A stretch of 18,689 bases of DNA from Lachnospiraceae bacterium (GTDB lineage: Bacteria > Bacillota_A > Clostridia > Lachnospirales > Lachnospiraceae), in contig QXWX01000116.1 of NCBI GenBank assembly GCA_009911175.1, positions 1 to 18,689 of the forward strand, read 5' to 3'. Shown piece by piece: positions 1 to 8,176 of the stretch. Within the stretch, counting starts at the first letter, position 1; each line of letters starts with the position of its first letter. The position numbers were made by a program, and so were the translations under genes. The notes under the pieces were generated by a model. The model saw only the letters and a list, made by a program, of their open reading frames with translations, was not told the DNA's origin and did no database searches.

Positions 1-40
1 CTCCAATATTTTTCTTTATTGTACTTGAAATTTGGAGGAA

Positions 41-295
41 ATGCAAAAAAACTTTTCCGGTTTATCCGGGTTAGGTTTTTGGATAAATGATAATTGTTCT
101 TACATTGAAAGAGAGCGTATTAAGGAAATTTCTGTGTTTCATAATCAGTTATATACAAATCTTTCTTCCTTAGGTTTTTCAAAGCAGGAAATTTTGGTAA
201 TGCTCCAAGTATATGAATGGATGAAAAGGTTTGCAAAAATTGCCTCTCATTCTGCAAAAATGGAAAGGCCTGTTGTTTTGGGCAAATGTAAGTGA
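41..295 (+). CDS. Small hypothetical protein, start uncertain
   Basis: I do not recognise this roughly 84-87 residue protein. It is soluble-looking, with mixed charge, an aromatic-rich middle and a probable amphipathic helix near the C-terminus (around LVMLQVYEWMKRFAKIA), and no clear motif. An in-frame TGA at 26-28 limits the start to TTG at 32 or ATG at 41. A GGAGG at 34-38 is only two bases from the ATG, which is too close for a normal start, so either start is unusual and the frame may be the tail of a gene broken before the window. It ends 26 nt before the GNAT gene and could be co-transcribed with it. Whether it is really expressed is uncertain. Confidence 0.4.
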   Translation: MQKNFSGLSGLGFWINDNCSYIERERIKEISVFHNQLYTNLSSLGFSKQEILVMLQVYEWMKRFAKIASHSAKMERPVVLGKCK

Positions 296-321
296 TAGAA
301 TGAAAAACTGAGGTGGCAATC

Positions 322-831
322 ATGCAGATAGAATTATTTTCAGATAAATATAAAGTTCATACACTTACCAACAAGAACATAGATGAAATATATAATCTGC
401 AAAGCCAGAATGTTCTGTTCTATGAATATTGCCCGCCTTTTGTTACGCGGCAGGCCATTCAGGAGGATATGAGGATATTGCCACCTGGCAAAGTGATTGA
501 GGATAAATATTATATCGGGTTCTATCAGGATGGGAAGCTGATTGCGATCATGGATCTGATTGATGGTTATCCGGAAAAGAGAATCGCATATATCGGATTT
601 TTCATGACAGATACTTCGGTGCAGAATCAGGGAATAGGAACGGAGATTATTGATTATCTGTGCAGACATCTTTGCTCCCTGGGATATGAGTCGGTTCGGC
701 TGGTCTGGATAAAGGGAAACCCGCAGTCGGAACATTTCTGGCTGAAAAATGGTTTTACGCCATTGATGGAAACAACGAACAATGCTGCATATGAAGTCAT
801 CCTGGCCGAAAGGAGATTAATACGTGAGTAA
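322..831 (+). CDS. GNAT family N-acetyltransferase
   Basis: This 169-residue protein is a single-domain GNAT enzyme, expected to move an acetyl group from acetyl-CoA to an amine; the substrate cannot be told from sequence. The acetyl-CoA pyrophosphate-binding motif A is seen as VQNQGIGTEIIDYL near residue 97, after a beta strand (RIAYIGFFM). The later motif WIKGNPQSEHFWLKNGF fits motif B, where these proteins contact CoA and close the fold. I prefer ATG 322 over the in-frame GTG at 313 because AGGTGG at 311-316 sits at good spacing from it. The stop overlaps the GTG start of the next gene, so the two are translationally coupled. It looks intact, unlike the gene that follows. Confidence 0.85.
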   Translation: MQIELFSDKYKVHTLTNKNIDEIYNLQSQNVLFYEYCPPFVTRQAIQEDMRILPPGKVIEDKYYIGFYQDGKLIAIMDLIDGYPEKRIAYIGFFMTDTSVQNQGIGTEIIDYLCRHLCSLGYESVRLVWIKGNPQSEHFWLKNGFTPLMETTNNAAYEVILAERRLIRE

Positions 832-1599
832 GGCAATAAACGAGAAATTAGTGGTTTGGATTGAAGAAAAAGTAAAACGTGAATATGCAGAGGATATCAG
901 TCTGGTATTGCTGTATGGGTCATTCATAAATGGAACTGCAAATCCTAAATCAGATATAGACTGTTATTTTAGTCCCAGGACGGAGCGGGGGTATGAGCTG
1001 GCAAAGACTTTTATCCTTGCGGGCGTAGGGTATGATATCTTCCTGATGGACTGGGAACGTGCCGGGAACATTGCGGAGCTGGAAGAATGTCTGATTCCGC
1101 TTGTCGGAGATGTGAAGATCATTTATTCTTCTTCAGCAGAAGAACTAAAGCGGTTTCAGCGGCTGCAGGCCAAAATGAAACACAATCTGGCAGACAGGCA
1201 GGTCTCGCAGGCCGCTGCACGAAAAAGAGCCGAAGCTGCTTATAAGCTGTATCAGGATATATGTAAGCCGAATCCGCTTGCGGAGATCCGGAAACTGGCC
1301 GGACATATCATTATGCAGTTAGCTGATGCCGTAGCAATTTACAACCATGACTACTTTCACCGCGGCCTGAAAATGCAGTTCAGGATTTACTGAAGCTGCA
1401 GAAAGAAAAGGACATACCGCTCCGGATCTGTGAGGAATACTTACATACTATTCAGGCAAAAACGGCAGAGGAATCTATCCGGCACAGCTATGGGATGCTT
1501 TGTACGGTGGGAGAGTATATTGGAGTAGGCTTTTCGGAGGAACTGGCAAGGGATGACGGGGAATCAGGAGAAACAGCCGAAAATAAACCTGGCAGTTAA
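824..1599 (+). pseudogene. Nucleotidyltransferase-domain protein, frameshifted
   Basis: The gene starts at GTG 824, overlapping the stop of the GNAT gene. The N-terminal half carries the polymerase-beta-like nucleotidyltransferase signature GSFINGTANPKSDIDCYF, in which GS and DxD bind nucleotide and metal; DIFLMD further on may provide the third acid. Such enzymes transfer a nucleotide to a small molecule, as aminoglycoside nucleotidyltransferases do, but no substrate is inferable here. The frame stops at 1391-1393. Continuing in the -1 frame from about 1366 gives a coherent helical C-terminus (PENAVQDLLKLQKEKD onward) ending at 1597-1599, for about 258 residues in total. One missing C in the run at 1366-1367 explains the shift. 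The C-terminal half is helical, as in nucleotidyltransferases that carry a helix bundle there. It is either a real pseudogene or a base-run sequencing error. Confidence 0.75.
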
Positions 1600-1912
1600 G
1601 GCTGCAGAGGATGATTTGCTCGGAACTGGGCGAACCATTTTGGCTGAAGCTGGCAGATGGCCTTGCCTTGCCGGATATGGAAACCGAGGCTGACTGCAAG
1701 TGCCGCAACATGTATTCATTTATAAGCCGGTTAGAAACGATGGCAGATGAGAAAACTGTAAGGAGAATTCTTTACAGAGTGCGGCATGGATTAAGGCGTT
1801 CCTTGACAGTGAGCTTGAGGGCAGAGTGGTACGATCTGTGCTGAACGGAGATTTGACCTGCGAGTATGAAATTATGATTCCAGAGGAAATTATGAAGACA
1901 GAGAATGAATAA
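1553..1912 (+). pseudogene. Unrecognised small protein gene with two frameshifts
   Basis: Three overlapping frames join into one plausible protein of about 119 residues. ATG 1553, inside the end of the nucleotidyltransferase, begins MTGNQEKQPKINLAVKAAED. Near 1620-1630 the reading moves to the frame giving ELGEPFWLKLADGLALPD and CKCRNMYSFISRLETMAD. Near 1792 it moves again to KAFLDSELEGRVVRSVLNG, ending at TAA 1910-1912. One extra base near 1625 and one missing A in the AA at 1793-1794 would restore it. I cannot name the family. A Cys-x-Cys and basic helices (RRILYRVRHGL) are visible. Position and overlap suggest it belonged to the nucleotidyltransferase operon. The joined reading is my inference; each single frame is short. 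Confidence 0.45.
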
Positions 1913-1958
1913 GATCTGCTAAGAGATATGGGGTGTTTGGATGGTGGAGGAGTATAAA

Positions 1959-2259
1959 ATGTTGTTAGAGTTTATAGTATTATCGGTAATTGGTATTGTT
2001 TTTTTTATAATCGGCTGGCTTATTTGGAAATGGGAGAAGATAAATCTCATACATAACTACCATTATAAGAATGTAGCAGAAGCGGATAAAAAAGCATATA
2101 CAGCACTCATGGGAAAAGGTGCGATCACAATTGGAATAGGAATCATTCTTACAGGAATTATTGATTTTATTACACAGACTGGATGGGGGGATTGCATTTG
2201 GAGGTTGTTTTATCGGTGGATTGGGGCTCATGATTTATGCAGGGATGAAATATAATTAG
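1959..2259 (+). pseudogene. DUF3784-like small membrane protein, G-run frameshift
   Basis: The encoded protein of about 99 residues has an N-terminal membrane segment (LLEFIVLSVIGIVFFIIGWL), a short conserved-looking loop (KINLIHNYHYKNV, EADKKAYTALMGKG) and a second hydrophobic stretch (AITIGIGIILTGIIDFI). This order matches the DUF3784 family, whose role is unknown. In the annotated frame the C-terminus becomes polar nonsense after TQTGW. Dropping one G from the six-G run at 2185-2190 gives GIAFGGCFIGGLGLMIYAG, a third membrane segment, and ends at TAG 2257-2259 as the family does. ATG 1959 is preferred because GGAGGAG at 1946-1952 lies 6 nt upstream. The run could be a sequencing error, a fixed mutation or a slippage site. 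Confidence 0.7.
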
Positions 2260-2273
2260 TGGAGATGATGAAT

Positions 2274-3221
2274 ATGAATATAAAAACAAAGCAATTTCAG
2301 ATATTAACCGATATTAATCTTGTATGGAATTTTATGACAGATATATACGATCCTTATTTCGCTAATGGAGCGGCAGCTCCTTTTTTCGAGTATGCGCTTA
2401 CATCTAAATGGATGGATAAAGAATATCTCCATTTGAACAGGCTCTGGATGGCTGGAGATATAGTAGTGGGGTTTGTATTTACGGAAGCTGTTGTCACGAG
2501 TGTCTTTTTTAATTTACGCCCTGGATACGAAGGACTAGCTGATGAAATGGTTGAGTATGCACAGAACAGCTTCCCGGATTTGGGCGGAGAAAGAGAATTA
2601 GTGATTTTTTCAGGCCAGGAAGCGCTGATACGGGCGGCAGAGAAGGAGGGATATAAGGTATCATATGAAAATGCGGACTTTCTCTTTGATTTCAGGAAAT
2701 CGGGATTAAGTTATGATCTCCCGGAGGGATTTCATTTTGTTGACCCGTTTAAGTGTGATTTGCTGAAACTTGCCAAATGTACATGGAATGGTTTCAACGC
2801 CGAGGAACTTGGACCTTTTAAAAACTGGAATATTCCGGATTCCGAAACACCTTGGAATCCGCATAAAGCATATACTGGTGTGGTGAATTCTGCGGTCGCG
2901 CCGCCGCCACACGCAACCCATGAGTATAATGTCATTATTGCCGATGAAAATGAAGATTACGTGTGTTTTTCAGGAATGTGGTGGGTTCCGGAGAATAAGC
3001 TTGCCTATATGGAACCGTTGTGTACGGTGCCGGAATATCGGAGAAGAGGATTGGCAGCGGCAGCGCTGACACAGCATTATAGACGTTTAAAAGTATTAGG
3101 GGCAGAATACATGACTGGCGGCGGTGATGATTTCTACAGAAAGGTAGGTTATGGAGAAGGTATACACTGGCTCCATTGGAAAAAGCGGAGAGGACATAAT
3201 TGGCTAATGGAGGTGTGTTAA
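2274..3221 (+). CDS. GNAT family N-acetyltransferase, two-domain type
   Basis: This is a 315-residue protein, about twice the length of a single GNAT domain. The C-terminal half has a good acetyl-CoA-binding signature: the strand LAYMEPLCTVPEYRRRGLAA followed by a helix and then GGGDDFYRKVGY, which fits motifs A and B of an acetyltransferase. The N-terminal half (to about residue 150) looks like a degenerate second GNAT fold with strands around IVVGFVFTEAVV and ELVIFSGQEALIRAAEKEGY. Such tandem GNATs usually have one active half. The substrate is not known. Several in-frame starts exist (GTG 2259, ATG 2265, 2268, 2274); GGAG at 2261-2264 best serves ATG 2274. Its TAA shares one base with the ATG of the next gene, so the two are likely coupled. 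Confidence 0.8.
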   Translation: MNIKTKQFQILTDINLVWNFMTDIYDPYFANGAAAPFFEYALTSKWMDKEYLHLNRLWMAGDIVVGFVFTEAVVTSVFFNLRPGYEGLADEMVEYAQNSFPDLGGERELVIFSGQEALIRAAEKEGYKVSYENADFLFDFRKSGLSYDLPEGFHFVDPFKCDLLKLAKCTWNGFNAEELGPFKNWNIPDSETPWNPHKAYTGVVNSAVAPPPHATHEYNVIIADENEDYVCFSGMWWVPENKLAYMEPLCTVPEYRRRGLAAAALTQHYRRLKVLGAEYMTGGGDDFYRKVGYGEGIHWLHWKKRRGHNWLMEVC

Positions 3222-4042
3222 TGAAATACGAAATAGCAAAAAAAGAGAACATTGAACAAATTTATCAATTGGTACAGAACACGATTAACGCTATTTATCC
3301 TTTATATTATCCTCAAGGAGTAGTTGAATTTTTCCGTGGGCTTCATTCAAAGGAAAGCATTGCTGCAGATATAGAAAATGGCTTTGTTAGAGTTTTGTTA
3401 TCGGGTGATTGTTTAGTAGGAACAGGAAGCTGCAAGGAAAATCATATATCAAGACTGTTTGTTTTTTCCGATTTTCAGAAAAAAGGATATGGCAGTTATA
3501 TTATGCAATGTCTTGAAAAAGAAATATCTCTTAATAACACCAGTATTTACTTAGATGCTTCGCTTGCGGCAGCCTGTTTTTATGAGCATAGGGGATATCA
3601 AACTTTAAAGCATGAAGAATTATTTATCAATGGAAATGTAAGGTTAGCTTATGAAGTAATGGAGAAACATATAGCAGTTCCTAATACAGATATTTTTTAT
3701 GATGGAAAATGTTTTATACCAGAGATGAATACTGAAAATGGTGAAGTGGATAATCAAACGCTTTTTTTATATCATCAAAATGAGAATATTTTATGGGCGG
3801 ATTACTATGGCGGAGAAATAAAAAAAGGAAATATAGTTGGAACGGTTGCTTTGAATGGAGAAATAGATTTTTATTATCAGCATATTAATTTGAGCGACCA
3901 GATAAGAATTGGGAAATGTCACAGTGTACCACAGATTTTAAGTGATGGTAGAATAGAACTGTCAGAACAATGGCAGTGGCTGAATGGCGATAAATCAAAA
4001 GGTTCATCAATCGTTGTAGAAAAACCCAAAAATATCTATTAG
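3221..4042 (+). CDS. GNAT acetyltransferase fused to an N-acetylglutamate-synthase-like beta domain
   Basis: The 273-residue protein has two parts. Residues 1 to about 145 form a GNAT domain with the acetyl-CoA loop in FVFSDFQKKGYGSYIM and a motif-B-like AACFYEHRGYQ. From about residue 150 a separate beta-rich domain begins at FYDGKCFIPEMNTENGEVDN and continues through ILWADYYGGEIKKGNIVGTV and GRIELSEQWQWLNGDKS. Stand-alone proteins with this pattern of about 110 residues are commonly labelled n-acetylglutamate synthase in databases, though the label has weak functional support. The start ATG 3221 has GGAGGTG at 3209-3215. The gene is clearly A+T-richer than its upstream neighbour, hinting at separate origin. 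Its last codons run into the broken hydrolase, so the C-terminus may be affected by a rearrangement. Confidence 0.75.
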   Translation: MKYEIAKKENIEQIYQLVQNTINAIYPLYYPQGVVEFFRGLHSKESIAADIENGFVRVLLSGDCLVGTGSCKENHISRLFVFSDFQKKGYGSYIMQCLEKEISLNNTSIYLDASLAAACFYEHRGYQTLKHEELFINGNVRLAYEVMEKHIAVPNTDIFYDGKCFIPEMNTENGEVDNQTLFLYHQNENILWADYYGGEIKKGNIVGTVALNGEIDFYYQHINLSDQIRIGKCHSVPQILSDGRIELSEQWQWLNGDKSKGSSIVVEKPKNIY

Positions 4043-4463
4043 GCTATCTTGGTAAGGATAAGATAACCTTGCTTGGTCATTCTTGGGGAACATATTTCGG
4101 ATGTAACCTTGTTCTTGAATATCCCGACGGATTATAACATAATTGCAGCAGTTGTATTTAATCCATATTACTCACTTGGAGATATTTACAATAACATCAC
4201 TTCGGATTACAGCGTGTATTTGGAGTTTTTAGGCTCAAAGGAATTTGAAAAATTTTCATTACTTGGCAAAACTGACTATAAAGTGCCATTTTATAATATA
4301 AACGGAGATAGGGATTATCAGACGAACTTTAGCCTTGCACAGAAATATTTTGACGAAATAAACGCTCCGTACAAGCAGATGTTTATTATGAAAGACACTA
4401 CACATGGATTGCTTGAATCAAAATCGGAAGAATTTTCAGATATATTACTACGGCTATTAAAAA
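4024..4463 (+). pseudogene. Alpha/beta hydrolase remnant (proline iminopeptidase-like)
   Basis: The C-terminal two thirds of an alpha/beta hydrolase can be read here. The nucleophile elbow GHSWG (serine at 4081-4083) follows YLGKDKITLL. The acid-containing loop NGDRDYQTNFSLAQKYF and the histidine loop DTTHGLLES appear later, so all three catalytic residues are present, but in two frames. The first frame stops at TAA 4135; removing one G of the pair at 4129-4130 joins YPD to DYNIIAAVVFNPYYSLGD. About 100 N-terminal residues including the oxyanion-hole strand are missing, since the readable part begins within the end of the GNAT fusion gene. No stop follows the natural end near LLRLLK; the frame runs into the hairpin at 4449-4484. 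It cannot encode an active enzyme as it stands. Confidence 0.75.
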
Positions 4464-4484
4464 TCGACATTTTTAATAGCCGTA
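4449..4484. terminator. Perfect 16-bp hairpin, probable bidirectional terminator
   Basis: Arms 4449-4464 and 4469-4484 are perfectly complementary (TACGGCTATTAAAAAT and its reverse complement) around a CGAC loop. The A/T half nearest the loop gives only weak pairing, and no long T tract follows, only CTTTTC at 4485-4490. It lies exactly between the end of the hydrolase remnant (+) and the end of the transposase remnant (-), where a terminator shared by two converging genes is expected. It could instead be a leftover insertion-sequence end. Confidence 0.55.
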
Positions 4485-4498
4485 CTTTTCAATGTATT

Positions 4499-4780
4499 TT
4501 AGCTTTTGATGCCGAAAATAGCAGGATACTTTATCTTCGCATTTCTGTAATCTATGTATAAATCTTCTGCTTTATTACGAATTTGCTCCCTTGTATGCGG
4601 AATTATTCCGCTGTGTATGTTCTGTTTTAAACTGTGGTTTAAGCATTTCATCAGGGTTTATTTCCGGTGAGTAGGGGTGATGTGAAGAACAGCTCAAAAG
4701 GTATTTGATAAGAACAGCGTTTATCTTCCCACCAAGAAAATCGGCAAAAACAATCCCAAAGCCGCCGAGATTGAACCAGA
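4499..4780 (-). pseudogene. IS630-family transposase C-terminal remnant
   Basis: Read on the minus strand, the motif HPYSPEINPDEML (4677-4641) matches the last catalytic glutamate region of IS630/Tc1-type DDE transposases. It is preceded by GGFGIVFADFLGGK, which resembles the usual strand and helix before it, but the intervening catalytic-aspartate strand is not recognisable, so there is internal loss. A shift near 4620 leads into a second frame, SGIIPHTREQIRNKAEDLYI, ending at TAA 4501-4499, which fits the family's C-terminal tail. The N-terminal half and both ends of the element are missing. From 4780 to about 4910 nothing else is recognisable. The remnant suggests that mobile-element activity shaped the junction with the truncated hydrolase. 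Confidence 0.65.
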
Positions 4781-4930
4781 CAACACCGCAAGGCAGAATC
4801 CTGCAAAATTGTAGGATTATTGCAATACTACAGTAGGATTTGCGTGCTATGATTTTCGTACATGGAAAGTGAACTTCCGGATTCATTTTCGATGTACGAA
4901 TTTTTATATGAAGAAAGAGGTGTTGTATCT

Positions 4931-5798
4931 GTGAATTTATTGGAAGTAAAATCAATTTCTAAAGTCTATGGAGAGGGCGATACCGCTGTACATGCCCTGA
5001 AGAAAGTTAGTTTTTCGGTGCCGAAAGGAGAATTTGTGGCAGTCGTCGGGGAGTCCGGTTCCGGAAAGAGTACCCTTCTTAATATGGTCGGCGCGTTAGA
5101 TACGCCTTCCTTTGGCAAAATATATATCGGCAGTAAGGATATCTTCGCGATGAAGGAGAAAAGCCTTACCGTCTTTCGGCGCAGGAATATCGGGTTTATT
5201 CCCTTCGGGTCTAATACCCCGTAGCTTGCTGCGTAACGAAGGGCGAAGCTGGGGCTAATACCCCGCTCCTGCAAGAATTGCAGGAGGCAAATGTCCAGTG
5301 GACATTTGAGTGCTTGCACCGGGGAAGTTTATTTTCCAGAGTTTTAATCTGATTCCGGAGCTGACGGTGGAACAGAATATCATCTTTCCGGTACTGCTCG
5401 ACTACCAGAAGCCAAACCAGAGATACCTGGAGGAGTTGCTGGCAGTATTGAATCTTACGGAACGCCGGCATCACCTGCCGAGCCAGCTCTCAGGCGGTCA
5501 GCAGCAGAGAGTGGCAATCGGACGGGCGCTGATTACCCGTCCCGCTCTCATCCTGGCGGACGAACCAACCGGGAACCTGGATACGCAGAACAGCAGGGAG
5601 GTTATCGGACTCTTAAAAGAAGCTTCAAAAAAATATGAACAGACGATCATCATGATCACCCACAGCAAGGGCATAGCACAGACAGCGGATCGTATTTTAC
5701 AGGTATCGGACGGAGAAATGACAGATTTTGGGAGGGTGCAAGACGTCCGGGGGACGTCTGTTATGCACGGACCGGAATGGAAAGGAGACAGGGAATGA
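4931..5798 (+). pseudogene. MacB/LolD-type ABC ATPase split by a 133-bp insertion
   Basis: The gene starts at GTG 4931 with AGAGGTG about 8 nt upstream and would encode 244 residues, normal for an ATPase that serves FtsX/MacB permeases. Seen in order: Walker A GESGSGKST, ABC signature LSGGQQQRVAIGRAL, Walker B ALILADEPTGNLD and the H-loop ITHS. Reading breaks after RRRNIGFI at 5200 and resumes at 5334 with FQSFNLIPELTVEQN. Removing 5201-5333 restores an unbroken frame with the Q-loop glutamine in place. The insertion brings an in-frame stop (TAG 5222-5224), so the product would end before the Q-loop. Its TGA overlaps the ATG of the intact permease gene, so the transporter has presumably lost its motor unless another ATPase substitutes. 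Confidence 0.9.
5201..5326. mobile_element. 126-bp multi-hairpin insertion (MITE- or REPIN-like), flanked by GTTTATT repeats
   Basis: This segment interrupts the ABC ATPase gene. The 7-bp GTTTATT occurs at 5194-5200 and again at 5327-5333, as for a target-site duplication, and the total extra length of 133 bp accounts exactly for the frame change. Inside are stacked palindromes: CCCTTCG (5201-5207) with CGAAGGG (5237-5243); GGGG/CCCC at 5251-5264; an 8-bp stem at 5266-5286; a 10-bp stem at 5288-5308; and GTGCTTGCAC at 5310-5319. The 11-mer CTAATACCCCG occurs twice (5211, 5255). The outer ends are not convincing inverted repeats of each other. No coding capacity is seen, so any movement would need a transposase in trans. 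The element family is not identified. Confidence 0.75.
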
Positions 5799-8119
5799 AA
5801 AGTTATCTCAGCCTGATTCCGATCTCTGCACGTGTACACAGGCGGCAGAATCGTATGACACTTCTGTGTATTATCATCTCAGTGTTTCTTGTTACGGCTA
5901 TTTTCAGTGTGGCTGATATGTTTGTCCGGACAAACAGCGAATCCCTGCAGGAGAAACACGGAAACTGGCATATCCGGGTCAACGGTATTTCACAGGAGAC
6001 TGCAGAAAAAATCGCGCAGCGTTCAGATGTCGCGGCCATCGGTTGGTGTGATTTCTTTAATGTGGATGCGGATCAGCCCTATTATATCGGTGAAAAGAAA
6101 GCCGCCTTGTACGGCGTGGACGACACCTATATCACTCAGCTTGTCAATGCGCTTGAAGAGGGAAGTGTTCCGCAGAACGATAATGAAGTGATGTTAAGCA
6201 GCAATGCAAAGCTTGCTTTGGACGTACAGGCCGGCGACCAGGTGACGGTGCATACGCCTGCCGGGGATACGGTTTTTACGGTATCTGGCTTTGGCTCCGA
6301 TGATAAAGAATATTATAGGGGGCAGACGTATCTGGCTGCCGTGTACATGACAAGAGAGGCGTATCATGCAATCATGGAGGCAAATACAGTGGGAGAACAT
6401 CCATCCTGCTATGTGCAGTTTCAGAAGGCGTCTTCCGATACTGCCGCAGAGATCAGGGAGCAATATGGACTGGCAGATGAGGATATTTCTGACAATACTG
6501 CTACGATGGGACTGTCAGGGCAAAGCAAGAATAAATCTATACAAAATATATATGGAATCGCAGCAGTGTTGTTTGTCATGGTATTATTGGCAGGAGTATT
6601 GATGATATCCGGAAGCCTGAATAGTAATATATCTCAGCGGACAAAATTCTTTGGCATGATGCGCTGTGTTGGAGCAAGCCGCCGGCAGATCATTCAGTTT
6701 GTGCGGCTGGAAGCCCTGAACTGGTGCAAGACGGCTGTACCTGCGGGAGTCATCTCAGGCACACTGGTCAGTTGGGGGATATGCGCGTACCTGCGCTATG
6801 GTATCGGAGGAGAATTTGCCGCCATGCAGGTATTTGCCATAAGTCCTGTCGGATTGCTGAGCGGCGTATTGGTCGGTGTTGTTACTGTTTTGTTAGCGGC
6901 GCAGTCACCTGCAAAGAGAGCGGCTAAGGTTTCCCCTGTTGCAGCGGTTTCCGGTAATTCAGAAACCGTCCCGGCGAGGCGGCGTGCGATCAAACGGGAA
7001 GTTGGAAGAGTAGAAAGGACGCTGGGTATTCATCATGCAACCGCTTCTAAAAAGAACTGGTTTCTGATGACGGCATCTTTTGCACTTACGATTATTCTGA
7101 TTCTATGTTTCTCGATTGGTATGGATTTTGCAAAGGGGCTGATGCCGACGCTGAAATCCTGGCAGCCGGATATTACCCTGAACGGTTATGCCAATGCGCT
7201 GGTACTTGAACAGGATGTAAAAGAGAAGGCGCTGGGGATTCCCGGTGTTAAGAGCGCCTTCGGAACCGCCTATCTGGACAATGTTCCGGCTGTTTCTTCG
7301 CGGCAGGGAATCGACCATATTAATCTGGAGTCCTACGATGAGTTTTTATTTGAAAGCGTAAAAGATGAGGTGGTGGAAGGAAATTTGTCTGATATTTATG
7401 GAGACAGCGATATGGTTATGACCGTTTATAATAAAGATAATCCTCTGAAGGTAGGAGATACGGTTCAGATTGAAGGAAAAGAGGTTACGATCACCTGTTC
7501 TGTCACGGGAGCCCTGTTTCCAAGTGAACTGCTTGTCATCTGTTCTCAGGAAACTTTTGAAAGACTGACCGGAGAGCAGGGACTTACAATGGTCGGCGTG
7601 CAGCTTGGCGGCGATGCGGATGACGAGACAGTACGGCAGATCAGTAAGCTTGCCGATAGCGATGTGATGTTTTTAGATGGAAGAGAAAGCAATAAGGGAA
7701 GTAATACCACTTATCTTACTGTAAAGGTGGGCGTCTATGGATTTCTGGCAATTATAGGAATGGTTACCTTGTTCTATATCATTAACAGCATTTCTATCAG
7801 TGTGGCGGCGAGGACGAAACAATATGGCGCCATGCGGGCAGTGGGCATGGACAGCGATCAGCTTACCAGGATGATAACGGCGGAAGCATTTACCTATGCC
7901 GTATCCGGTCTCGTGGCTGGCTGCGGAATCGGACTTCCACTCAGCTATTTCCTGCATACTCTGCTGATCACACGGTATTTCGGAATGGTATGGCATCCGC
8001 CGGTGACAATGCTGTGTGTTATTGCTGTGTTTGTGGTGACCTGTGCGGCCGTGGCAGTATACGCTCCTACAAAACGGATTCGAAATATGGCGATTACGGA
8101 TACGATTAATGAACTATAG
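5795..8119 (+). CDS. FtsX/MacB-type ABC transporter permease
   Basis: This 774-residue integral membrane protein has two FtsX units. An N-terminal membrane segment (about 21-42, LLCIIISVFLVTAIFSVADM) is followed by a large extracytoplasmic region, then a membrane block from about residue 250 (IYGIAAVLFVMVLLAGVLM) to about 385 containing FFGMMRCVGASRRQI, the cytoplasmic coupling loop typical of the family. The arrangement repeats with a segment near 420-443, a second outer region and a final block from about 645, with the matching QYGAMRAVGMDSDQL. ATG 5795 is chosen over the in-frame codon at 5777 because AAGGAG at 5781-5786 precedes it and it overlaps the ATPase stop as ATGA. Relatives export antimicrobial peptides or act as mechanotransmitters; the substrate here is unknown. 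It is intact although its ATPase gene is broken. Confidence 0.9.
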   Translation: MKSYLSLIPISARVHRRQNRMTLLCIIISVFLVTAIFSVADMFVRTNSESLQEKHGNWHIRVNGISQETAEKIAQRSDVAAIGWCDFFNVDADQPYYIGEKKAALYGVDDTYITQLVNALEEGSVPQNDNEVMLSSNAKLALDVQAGDQVTVHTPAGDTVFTVSGFGSDDKEYYRGQTYLAAVYMTREAYHAIMEANTVGEHPSCYVQFQKASSDTAAEIREQYGLADEDISDNTATMGLSGQSKNKSIQNIYGIAAVLFVMVLLAGVLMISGSLNSNISQRTKFFGMMRCVGASRRQIIQFVRLEALNWCKTAVPAGVISGTLVSWGICAYLRYGIGGEFAAMQVFAISPVGLLSGVLVGVVTVLLAAQSPAKRAAKVSPVAAVSGNSETVPARRRAIKREVGRVERTLGIHHATASKKNWFLMTASFALTIILILCFSIGMDFAKGLMPTLKSWQPDITLNGYANALVLEQDVKEKALGIPGVKSAFGTAYLDNVPAVSSRQGIDHINLESYDEFLFESVKDEVVEGNLSDIYGDSDMVMTVYNKDNPLKVGDTVQIEGKEVTITCSVTGALFPSELLVICSQETFERLTGEQGLTMVGVQLGGDADDETVRQISKLADSDVMFLDGRESNKGSNTTYLTVKVGVYGFLAIIGMVTLFYIINSISISVAARTKQYGAMRAVGMDSDQLTRMITAEAFTYAVSGLVAGCGIGLPLSYFLHTLLITRYFGMVWHPPVTMLCVIAVFVVTCAAVAVYAPTKRIRNMAITDTINEL

Positions 8120-8176
8120 GGGGAACAAAATCGTAGGAATAAGAAAGATGGCTGCCCGCAGACTGGAGAGGGATAT

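Noticed and set aside
5310..5798. Separate 162-residue ABC protein starting at 5310
   Set aside because: It lacks Walker A and its first codons come from the inserted element; it is the distal half of the split ATPase gene.
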